This document shows positions 7,855 through 12,967 of a stretch of DNA of 18,300 bases, in pieces. Within the stretch, counting starts at the first letter, position 1; every line of letters starts with the position of its first letter. The notes under the pieces are model-generated. The model was given only the letters and a program-made list of their open reading frames with translations, did not search any database and was not told the origin of the DNA. The DNA is from VGWF01 sp964423465 (GTDB taxonomy: Bacteria > Verrucomicrobiota > Kiritimatiellia > PWTM01), in the NCBI GenBank assembly GCA_964423465.1, contig CAYRFK010000088.1, positions 1-18,300 on the forward strand, read 5' to 3'. The translations under genes were made by a program, and so were the position numbers.

Positions 7855-7917
7855 AGCGTCCTACAGCCGCGCAGCGTTGTCAACTGCTTGACACGCGGGG
7901 GGCGCTACCGGCATGAT
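7855..7917. promoter_or_regulatory. Divergent promoter pair with a shared palindrome of -35 boxes
   Basis: A perfect 16-bp palindrome-with-loop at 7878-7893, TGTCAA-CTGC-TTGACA, is a consensus -35 on each strand. Rightward: TTGACA (7888-7893), 18 bp, CATGAT (7912-7917; 4 of 6 to TATAAT), then 7 bases to the ATG at 7925. Leftward: TTGACA (7883-7878), 17 bp, GACGCT (7860-7855; weak), then 6 bases to an ATG at 7848. The geometry suggests leaderless transcription rightward and possibly leftward. One regulator bound at the palindrome would block both. Confidence 0.55.
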
Positions 7918-7924
7918 CCCCGGC

Positions 7925-8032
7925 ATGGGACAACAACTTAGAATTCGCGTGAAGCGCAAGGCGCGCATCCGTCGGCTGAAGAGAATCAAGGCCCGCGTCC
8001 GGGCGTCGAAGTCGCAGACCAAGGCGAAGTAG
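7925..8032 (+). CDS. 35-residue Arg/Lys-rich microprotein
   Basis: A short reading frame from ATG at 7925 to TAG at 8030-8032. It starts MGQQLRIRVKRKARIRRLKR, and 16 of its 35 residues are Arg or Lys. There are no acidic residues, Cys or aromatics, so the product is extremely basic and likely binds RNA, DNA or the ribosome, like the tiny basic ribosome-associated proteins of several bacteria. Support for expression: a perfect TTGACA with a CATGAT -10 places the transcript start on or next to the ATG, there is no Shine-Dalgarno sequence, and the G/C-rich third positions match the neighbours. Small basic proteins with a similar opening may occur in other PVC genomes; I cannot confirm that here. 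The response regulator gene starts 58 bp downstream and may be cotranscribed. Function unknown. Confidence 0.6.
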   Translation: MGQQLRIRVKRKARIRRLKRIKARVRASKSQTKAK

Positions 8033-8051
8033 CCCAATCACCGTGACCGTA

Positions 8052-8067
8052 ATGCCCTCTTGGGCAT
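8052..8067 (+). promoter_or_regulatory. Perfect hairpin in the leader between the microprotein and response-regulator genes
   Basis: ATGCCC-TCTT-GGGCAT is a perfect 6-bp stem with a 4-base loop, beginning 20 bases after the microprotein stop. No T-run follows, so it is not a classic terminator. A second small hairpin, GGGG-AGA-CCCC at 8079-8089, contains the ribosome-binding site of the next gene. Attenuation or mRNA stability control is possible but unproven. Confidence 0.4.
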
Positions 8068-8090
8068 CGGCCGGCTTTGGGGAGACCCCT

Positions 8091-8465
8091 ATGATTGTGG
8101 TTGCGGACGATGACAGGACGATGGCGGCGCTGATCCGGGAGCTTCTTGTGGCCGAAGGCTATGAGGTGCGAACGGCCTACGATGGCGGGGAGGCCTACCG
8201 TCATCTCCGGGATCCCCAGTGCAAGGGCATGCTGCTCGACGTTCACATGCCCGGGGTCAACGGGCCTGAACTCCTTCTGCTCATGGAGGCCGAAGGCATT
8301 CGGTGCCCCGTGCTGGTCTTGACGGCCGATCCCGATTTCGACGAGGCCGAGATGAAACAGTTTGCCAACGTCAAGCGCCTGTTTCACAAGCCGTTCTATC
8401 CCGAGGCCGTTCTTTCCGCGGTGCGGCAGCACTGCGAGAAGCCCGGCAAGCGGCCCTCCGCCTGA
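8091..8465 (+). CDS. Single-domain response regulator (CheY-like receiver)
   Basis: A 124-residue protein that is a complete receiver domain with no output domain. The acidic pocket is D6-D7-D8 (VVADDDRTM), the phospho-acceptor is D50 (MLLDVHMPGVNG), the switch Thr is T78 (LVLTADP) and the conserved Lys is K100 (FHKPF). It would be phosphorylated by a histidine kinase and pass the signal by protein contact. No kinase gene is in the window, so its partner is elsewhere. The ATG at 8091 is chosen because the receiver fold begins at once and GGGGAG lies six bases upstream; an ATG-rich extension back to about 8043 adds unrelated residues. It is preceded by the microprotein gene and converges with the DUF1844 gene 39 bp downstream. 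Confidence 0.9.
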   Translation: MIVVADDDRTMAALIRELLVAEGYEVRTAYDGGEAYRHLRDPQCKGMLLDVHMPGVNGPELLLLMEAEGIRCPVLVLTADPDFDEAEMKQFANVKRLFHKPFYPEAVLSAVRQHCEKPGKRPSA

Positions 8466-8504
8466 TCCTTCACGGCTTTCGTTCCGACTCCGGCGCCGCC
8501 GGAA

Positions 8505-8903
8505 TCAGCCGTACGTCTTGTGAAACCGTGGGGCGTCTTCGTCGCCCTTCTTCGCCTCTCCCTTGGGAGCCGGATCGGCGGCCGGGGGCTCAGCGGCGGG
8601 CTGGACCGGGGCGGAGTCGGCCTCCGCCGGTGCGCCGCCCGCGGCGTCCACGAAGTTGAGACGCAGCGTCGTCAGGGCCTCGCCGAGGGTCTGCGCCTCA
8701 TGCCGGTCCAGATTGCCGCGCGTTTTTTCCTCGAGCATGCCCAGAAGATCGATGGTCCACCCGGCGCCGGCGAGGTCGGGCTCCGCACGGCCCGTCTGCG
8801 GATTCACCAACTTGCCCAACTGCTGCATGGCGGAACTGGCCAGCATCATCACCAACTGCTCGAACGGCGAGATGTCACGGTTCATGTCGGGGTGATCGCT
8901 CAT
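8505..8903 (-). CDS. DUF1844 family protein
   Basis: A 132-residue protein. Residues about 13-88 are a DUF1844 domain: FEQLVMMLASSAMQQLGKL, then WTIDLLGMLEEKTRGNL and ALTTLRLNFV, all highly typical. The last about 45 residues are a low-complexity Pro/Ala/Glu/Lys tail ending in RFHKTYG. No enzymatic function is known for the family, and the product is probably cytosolic. The ATG at 8903 follows AAGGAGA about eight bases upstream and overlaps the stop of the preceding Minf_1886-like gene by four bases (ATGA), so the two are probably translated in a coupled way. It converges with the response regulator gene. Confidence 0.9.
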   Translation of the reverse strand: MSDHPDMNRDISPFEQLVMMLASSAMQQLGKLVNPQTGRAEPDLAGAGWTIDLLGMLEEKTRGNLDRHEAQTLGEALTTLRLNFVDAAGGAPAEADSAPVQPAAEPPAADPAPKGEAKKGDEDAPRFHKTYG

Positions 8904-9334
8904 GTACGGGTCTCCTTGGTTGCTCTTCGGACGGTGCGTGGCCGGCGGGCAGCCGCGGGAAGGAACGGGAAGCGGAAGGCGGTCTCAAAGTCGTATCCGC
9001 CGGCAAAATCCTCCGGGCGGTCGTTGTCCGACGCGCCCAGCACGCCCGAGCCGACCAGATTGAACACCAGGGCTCCGATGTCCTCGGTTCGGCGGACACC
9101 CCAGTGGGACAGCACGCGCAACGCCATCGGGCCAAACTGTTTCAGGGCCAGTTCGCGGAAGCCGTCGGCAAGCTCACGGCCGCTCACATGACGCGCCGGC
9201 CCCGAAGCGGGCTTCTTCAACGTCTTCAGGGTGTGGTCGAGCGCCTCGCGCAGGAAGAAATACGCGTCGACTTCGAACCGGGAGTCCATCTCCCGGATCT
9301 GCGCTACGGCCTCTTCGAAGCTGATGCCTTGCAT
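8900..9334 (-). CDS. Minf_1886-like conserved protein
   Basis: A 144-residue protein with the hallmark blocks of the uncharacterised Minf_1886 family found mainly in PVC bacteria: YFFLREALDHT near residue 25, FGPMALRVLSHWGV at 67-80, TEDIGALVFNLV at 83-94, and DRPEDFAGGYDFETAF at 105-120. The C terminus is Arg-rich. The role is unknown. The conserved pairing with DUF1844 genes, as seen here with an ATGA overlap, suggests the two proteins act together. The ATG at 9334 is the first that gives the family N terminus (FEEAVAQI). It has no ribosome-binding site but lies 11 bases after a good TATACT -10, so the mRNA may be almost leaderless. Longer upstream readings run into the divergent DUF1080 gene and are rejected. 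Confidence 0.88.
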   Translation of the reverse strand: MQGISFEEAVAQIREMDSRFEVDAYFFLREALDHTLKTLKKPASGPARHVSGRELADGFRELALKQFGPMALRVLSHWGVRRTEDIGALVFNLVGSGVLGASDNDRPEDFAGGYDFETAFRFPFLPAAARRPRTVRRATKETRT

Positions 9335-9345
9335 GATGACGTCGC

Positions 9346-9373
9346 AGTATACCCGTCCATCCGGCCGAAACAA
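9346..9373 (-). promoter_or_regulatory. Predicted promoter of the Minf_1886-DUF1844 pair
   Basis: On the minus strand, TTGTTT (9373-9368; 3 of 6) is followed after 16 bp by TATACT (9351-9346; 5 of 6 to TATAAT). The ATG at 9334 begins 11 bases later, so the leader would be only a few bases long. No ribosome-binding site is visible. Confidence 0.45.
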
Positions 9374-9388
9374 CCTCCACGGCCCGGG

Positions 9389-9417
9389 TTGAGTGCCGCA
9401 GCGAATGCGCCTACAGT
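9389..9417 (+). promoter_or_regulatory. Predicted promoter of the DUF1080 gene
   Basis: TTGAGT (9389-9394; 4 of 6) and TACAGT (9412-9417; 4 of 6) are separated by the optimal 17 bp. Transcription would start near 9424, about 25 bases before the ATG, and the leader carries AAGGAGA at 9434-9440. It is back to back with the minus-strand promoter at 9346-9373. Confidence 0.45.
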
Positions 9418-9448
9418 GGTCGGACACATGCGGAAGGAGAATCATTCG

Positions 9449-10117
9449 ATGAAGACTGCGATCGTGGGACTGGTGGCGGCGGGGCTGGCGGGTGCGGCGA
9501 TGGCGGCGGACGACGGCTGGGTGAACCTGTTCGACGGTAAGACGCTCGACGGCTGGATCCAGAAGAACGGCACGGCGACCTATCGCGTCGAGAACGGAAC
9601 CGTCGTCGGCAAGACGGTCGAAGGCAGTCCGAATTCCTTCCTCTGCACCGGGAAGTCCTACGGCGACTTCGAGCTCGAGTTCGAGGTGAAGTTCGATGCC
9701 CCGCTGAACTCCGGCGTGCAGATCCGCTCGCAGACGGCGGAACTGAAGCCGGGTTCCACCGACAAGTTCGGCCGCGTCAACGGCCCGCAGATCGAGATCG
9801 AGGCCGGCGGCGCGAAGGGCTCCGTGTCCGGCTACGTGTACGGCGAGGCCACCGGCCGCGGATGGCTCACGGCGGATGCGAAGCGCGTTCCGCACCAGAA
9901 CCTCAAGAAGGACGACTGGAACAAGTACCGCATCGTCGCCAAGGGCCCGCGCATCCAGACCTGGATCAACGGCGTGGCGGTTGACGACCTCACCGACGAG
10001 GCGATCTTCACGACCCACCCCAAGGGATTCATCAGCCTCCAGGTCCACGGCATCAAGAAGGGCACGGGCCCCTTCGAGGCCGCGTGGAAGAATATCCGGA
10101 TCCGCGAGTTGAAGTAG
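9449..10117 (+). CDS. Secreted DUF1080 (3-keto-disaccharide hydrolase-like) protein
   Basis: A 222-residue protein with a signal peptide (residues 1-19, ending AMA-A). The remainder is one DUF1080 (PF06439) domain, a concanavalin-like beta-sandwich. Visible signatures are WVNLFDGKTLDGWIQ at the start, YGDFELEFEVKF, the SGVQIRS core, GPQIEIE, WNKYRIVAKGPRIQTWINGV and HPKGFISLQVHG before IRIREL. Some members hydrolyse 3-keto-glycosides or bind carbohydrate, and the family is greatly expanded in Planctomycetes and Verrucomicrobia. The specific substrate is unknown. The ATG at 9449 begins the signal peptide and has AAGGAGA eight bases upstream; an in-frame ATG at 9428 would add seven residues. 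Monocistronic; inverted repeats follow it. Confidence 0.92.
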   Translation: MKTAIVGLVAAGLAGAAMAADDGWVNLFDGKTLDGWIQKNGTATYRVENGTVVGKTVEGSPNSFLCTGKSYGDFELEFEVKFDAPLNSGVQIRSQTAELKPGSTDKFGRVNGPQIEIEAGGAKGSVSGYVYGEATGRGWLTADAKRVPHQNLKKDDWNKYRIVAKGPRIQTWINGVAVDDLTDEAIFTTHPKGFISLQVHGIKKGTGPFEAAWKNIRIRELK

Positions 10118-10133
10118 GGCGGAGGGGTTCCGG

Positions 10134-10312
10134 GGTTCCGGGTTCCGCGTTCCGGGTTTGAACCCGAACGCACGCCGATCCTGGTAGCCGGAGGAATTCG
10201 ACAGGATAACAGGATGAAGAGGATGGGGGACGCAGGTTCCTGCATCCTGTCGATCCTGTTATCCTGTCAACCTCCTCTGAGACTCGGAACGCGGAACGCC
10301 GAACCCGGAACC
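10134..10312. repeat. Outer inverted repeat built of GTTCCGGG-like units
   Basis: The left arm at 10134-10154 (GGTTCCGGGTTCCGCGTTCC then G) matches the reverse complement of 10292-10312 at 20 of 21 bases. The left side continues as a degenerate 7-8-bp tandem of GGTTCCG from about 10126 to 10158, and the right arm extends weakly to 10281. The pair encloses the GACAGGATAACAGGAT inverted repeat. The right arm ends on the first base of the stop codon of the minus-strand gene. Confidence 0.75.
10200..10268. repeat. Inner inverted repeat, GACAGGATAACAGGAT element
   Basis: GACAGGATAACAGGAT at 10200-10215 is the exact reverse complement of 10253-10268. Similarity continues inward for 9 bases at 6 of 9, giving arms of about 25 nt (10200-10224 and 10244-10268). 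The central loop holds a smaller perfect hairpin, GCAGG-TT-CCTGC (10232-10243). The core is itself a tandem of a-c-AGGAT units. To my knowledge similar ACAGGAT elements are scattered between genes in many PVC genomes. It lies 3' of both flanking convergent genes and could act as a two-way terminator. Confidence 0.8.
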
Positions 10313-11679
10313 TACGGTCTCCGCATCTCCCACCCGACATCGTAGTCCTTGTTGTCGACAGTGCGGCGTTGGCCGCCGTCGTCTTTCGCATTCTTGGCGA
10401 ACCCGTAGACCTGCACGCCGGCTGCGGTCGGCTTGTAGATGAGCGGCTTCGCAGTGAAGGGGTCCGTCGGAACGCCGCCGGGCAGTTGCAGTTCCTCCAG
10501 CGAGGCCGGATAGGCGCCATTGGCCAACCGGTGTTTCTCCAGCGCAAGGCCGACGCGGGCGGCATCGAGCGTGCACTCCATCTCCGCGGCCTTCACGAAG
10601 ACGCTGTCCAGCGCCGGCATGACGAGGCTCGACAGGATCGCCCAGCGGGGCACGCTCTCGACGCGACGGGCGATCGCCCCCGCGGTGGCGGGGTCGAACG
10701 GCTTCCCGGCGACCTCCCGCATCTCGCCGAGGATGGTCACGTAGAAGGCGTAGTCCTGCTTGAACAGCGGCCGCAGCGGGTTGGCGTAGGCCCACAGCAT
10801 CCCGCGCGGCACGGGCAGGCCGCCGAGACCGTCCATGTTCAGCGTTCCGTTGAGGACGCCCTCGAACGCCCATCCGCCCAGCGCAATGCGCTCCCCGTCG
10901 AGACAGTGGACAAGTGCCGGCTTGAACCCCTCGCGCGCCCGCGCCAGTTCGCCGGCAAGACCGTCGAGATCGTCCGCCGTGACGGCCCCGGCCGGGGCCG
11001 CGGCGAGGATGTGCGGGAGGGCGTCGAGCACGTGCTGGGTACCGGCGAAGGCGATGAGCACGCTGATCAGTACGCGGTCCTCCGCGACCATCCGCGACAG
11101 GACGAGTCCGGCGCGGAGGTCCTTCATGGCGGCTGGAAGGTCCCCGTCGCGAGCCTTCACCCAAGCCCCCAGGCACAGCAGCCGGACCGCATTGCGGCTC
11201 GGAGCCATGTGCGGGAGCAGCAGCGCGGCGCCCTGCTCGTACTTGAGATCGAAATTGCAGCCCGGTCGCGCGGACGCCTCGCGAAGCAGGCCGAGCACCT
11301 CGGCGACTGGCGGCGCAGCGAGCTTCGCCTTCACGTCGGCCGCGAGGGCCGCATCCGTGTGGAGTTGCGCGAAGAGATTGGTCGAGCCCTTCCAAACCTT
11401 GGAAAGCTCATCGAACGGCTCGTCCAAGGGTTGGAACTCCGTGCGGCCGCCGGCCATCTGGAGGAACGCGCGGTTGAGCAGCGGCGCGGCGTTCTCCGCG
11501 TCCGGCACGGCCGGCGGACGGAACTGCCCGATGGTCGTCGGCCAGCCCTTCGCCTCGATCACGCCAAGGGCGCGCCGGAGTTCCGCGCCGGCGCGGGCAT
11601 TCCAGATCGTCCACGCGATCGCGGGCACGAGCAGCAGGACGACGAACAGGGTCAGGGCGATGCGGGCTCCACGGTTCAT
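10312..11679 (-). CDS. Membrane-anchored protein of unknown function, pseudopilin-like C terminus
   Basis: A 455-residue protein with one N-terminal membrane segment (about residues 7-27, after MNRGAR), the rest probably outside the cytoplasm. The middle is helical and Ala/Leu-rich without recognisable motifs. The last about 80 residues (KHRLANGAYPASLEEL, then DPFTAKPLIYKPTAAGVQVYGFAKNAKDDGG) resemble the C-terminal region of type II secretion pseudopilins and related proteins (DPFxGKPLxY ... GxNxxDDGG), often seen in long membrane-anchored proteins of Planctomycetes-type bacteria. I cannot name the family or the job. The ATG at 11679 follows a GAGGAG ribosome-binding site. It lies 112 bp downstream of the anti-sigma-like gene on the same strand, with a GC-rich palindrome between them, and is probably the third gene of the sigma operon. 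Confidence 0.8.
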   Translation of the reverse strand: MNRGARIALTLFVVLLLVPAIAWTIWNARAGAELRRALGVIEAKGWPTTIGQFRPPAVPDAENAAPLLNRAFLQMAGGRTEFQPLDEPFDELSKVWKGSTNLFAQLHTDAALAADVKAKLAAPPVAEVLGLLREASARPGCNFDLKYEQGAALLLPHMAPSRNAVRLLCLGAWVKARDGDLPAAMKDLRAGLVLSRMVAEDRVLISVLIAFAGTQHVLDALPHILAAAPAGAVTADDLDGLAGELARAREGFKPALVHCLDGERIALGGWAFEGVLNGTLNMDGLGGLPVPRGMLWAYANPLRPLFKQDYAFYVTILGEMREVAGKPFDPATAGAIARRVESVPRWAILSSLVMPALDSVFVKAAEMECTLDAARVGLALEKHRLANGAYPASLEELQLPGGVPTDPFTAKPLIYKPTAAGVQVYGFAKNAKDDGGQRRTVDNKDYDVGWEMRRP

Positions 11680-11708
11680 GGTCGGGTCTCCTCTTCTGTG
11701 CAGAACGC

Positions 11709-11762
11709 CGGGAGGGGCGGCGGCCCCGCCGCCCGCGGCCGCCGGGGCCGGCGGCCCTCCCG
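11709..11762. repeat. GC-rich 54-bp palindromic element
   Basis: Arms at 11709-11727 and 11744-11762 pair at 17 of 19 positions (core GGAGGGGCGGCGGCCCC against GGAGGGCCGCCGGCCCC), around a 16-base loop that is itself GC-palindromic. It sits in the spacer between the anti-sigma-like gene and the 455-residue gene, before the latter's ribosome-binding site. It could reduce readthrough within the operon. It belongs to a different repeat family from those at 4407-4633 and 10134-10312. Confidence 0.7.
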
Positions 11763-11791
11763 ATGCATGGTGAATGGCGATTTCATGGGTC

Positions 11792-12187
11792 TCAAAGCGT
11801 CGTGGACTGTCTCAAGGTGCTCCACGAGGCGGGATCCGAAAGGTCGGGCGCGGCGGCGGACCACAGTCGCGCGTAGGCGCCGTTCAGGCCCGACTCGCGC
11901 AGGATCTCGAGGGTGCCGTCCATCCGCCGTGACGGCTCCCGCGGCCGTGAGGAGGCGAGCGCCCGGTGGGTGAGCGAGTCCTCGCGCATGGAGACGCCGA
12001 TGCAGACCGCCCACACCGCCGCGATCCCCGCGGCCCATCGCCAGGCGGCGACGCGGAAGGCGTGGCGCTCGATGGATCGGCGCGCCCACTCGTCGCGCGC
12101 GACGGCGAGCACGCGGGTGCGCAGGGCCGGGGAGGGCGGTGCGGTGCGGAGTCGGGCAAGGCCCTCATCGATCAGGTCAGGGTTCAT
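11792..12187 (-). CDS. Anti-sigma-factor-like membrane protein
   Basis: A 131-residue protein whose gene overlaps the end of the ECF sigma gene by 11 bp (12177-12187), a layout typical of sigma/anti-sigma pairs. It has a short N-terminal cytoplasmic region (residues 1-45, helical, with LARLRTAPPSPALRTRVL), one membrane segment at about 47-66 (WRWAAGIAAVWAVCIGV) and a short outer tail of about 65 residues. It has no zinc-binding HxxxCxxC motif, so it is not a ZAS-type anti-sigma, and no sequence family can be named. The role is inferred from topology, length and position: it would hold the sigma factor at the membrane until a signal arrives. The ATG at 12187 is the first in frame. Confidence 0.75.
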   Translation of the reverse strand: MNPDLIDEGLARLRTAPPSPALRTRVLAVARDEWARRSIERHAFRVAAWRWAAGIAAVWAVCIGVSMREDSLTHRALASSRPREPSRRMDGTLEILRESGLNGAYARLWSAAAPDLSDPASWSTLRQSTTL

Positions 12188-12740
12188 GGCGCGCCTCCCC
12201 CGCGAGGTGGGCGCGGAGCTTCTCCAGCGCGTAGCGCCAGCGGCTGGCGGCAGTATTGATGGAAACGCCGAGCCGCATTGCGACTTCCGCGAAGGTGAGC
12301 CCTCCGAACGCCTTCAGGACGACGACCTCGCGCTGGTCCTCCGGCAGGCGATCGACGGCCGCCGCCAGGGCCGCGTCGTCCGCCGTCGCGGCCCCGGCCC
12401 GCGGCGCCATGTCCATCCAGTCCGGCAGCGGTCCGACCTCCAGCGCTGCGGCGCGCCCCGCCTCCCGTGTCCGGGCGCGAAGTCGGTCGATCGACAGATT
12501 CCGCGCCTTCGTGAAGAGCCACGGCTCCAGGTCGCGGGCGTCGAGCAGTTGCCGCGGCCGGCGGGCGAGGTCCAGGAACAGGTGCTGCAGGACATCCTCG
12601 GCATCCGCCCGGTTGCGCAGGCGCGACAGAAGGAAGGCGAACAGGGCGGGTGCGAACGCGTCGTGGAGGACTTCCAGCGCCGCGGGGTCGTCGCTGCGCA
12701 CGAGGTCCCGGACCCGCTTCTGGATCGCGTCCGCCGTCAT
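12177..12740 (-). CDS. ECF-family RNA polymerase sigma factor
   Basis: A 187-residue protein with the two-domain ECF layout. The sigma-2 region (about 20-90) contains DAEDVLQHLFLDLA at 46-59 and WLFTKARNLSIDRLRAR at 74-90. The sigma-4 region (about 124-178) contains LPEDQREVVVLKAFGGLTFAE and the helix-turn-helix VAMRLGVSINTAASRWRYALEKLR. It directs RNA polymerase to a specific promoter set, probably including its own operon. The ATG at 12740 is the first that gives the full sigma-2 region. The only upstream purine run is GGGGG, and a TAGAAT -10 lies nine bases before the ATG, so the transcript may be nearly leaderless. It is the first gene of an operon with the anti-sigma-like gene and the 455-residue membrane protein gene. 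Confidence 0.93.
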   Translation of the reverse strand: MTADAIQKRVRDLVRSDDPAALEVLHDAFAPALFAFLLSRLRNRADAEDVLQHLFLDLARRPRQLLDARDLEPWLFTKARNLSIDRLRARTREAGRAAALEVGPLPDWMDMAPRAGAATADDAALAAAVDRLPEDQREVVVLKAFGGLTFAEVAMRLGVSINTAASRWRYALEKLRAHLAGEARHEP

Positions 12741-12749
12741 CGTGCCCCC

Positions 12750-12779
12750 ATTCTATCCGATTTCCACTCATGGTCTCAT
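12750..12779 (-). promoter_or_regulatory. Possible promoter of the sigma-factor operon
   Basis: On the minus strand, ATGAGA (12779-12774; 4 of 6) is followed after 18 bp by TAGAAT (12755-12750; 5 of 6), with the ATG nine bases later. An autoregulated ECF-type promoter would have different boxes, so this may be only a basal promoter. Confidence 0.3.
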
Positions 12780-12817
12780 CCGGGATGACGATGGGGGTGG
12801 GCGGTTTTGTCTATGGC

Positions 12818-12917
12818 NNNNNNNNNNNNNNNNNNNNNNNNNNNNNNNNNNNNNNNNNNNNNNNNNNNNNNNNNNNNNNNNNNNNNNNNNNNNNNNNNNN
12901 NNNNNNNNNNNNNNNNN
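12818..12917. other. Assembly gap, 100 Ns
   Basis: Exactly 100 unknown bases between the divergent sigma-factor and rnfB genes, the conventional marker of a join of unknown length. The upstream region of rnfB is therefore missing, and adjacency of the two halves of the window is not proven. Confidence 0.97.
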
Positions 12918-12967
12918 CCGGATTGGACTTGGAAGCCGGGCGGTGGATTTGCTACATATGGACCCCT

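Noticed and set aside
8466..8504. Two-way terminator between the response regulator and DUF1844 genes
   Set aside because: Only a 5-bp stem around a CG-rich core and no T-run; too weak to list.
9335..10048. Longer N terminus for the Minf_1886-like protein
   Set aside because: It would lie antisense to the DUF1080 gene and past a good -10 box; the family N terminus starts at the ATG at 9334.
10369..11973. 534-codon plus-strand frame
   Set aside because: Crosses two minus-strand genes and the GC-rich palindrome; composition is that of an antisense shadow.
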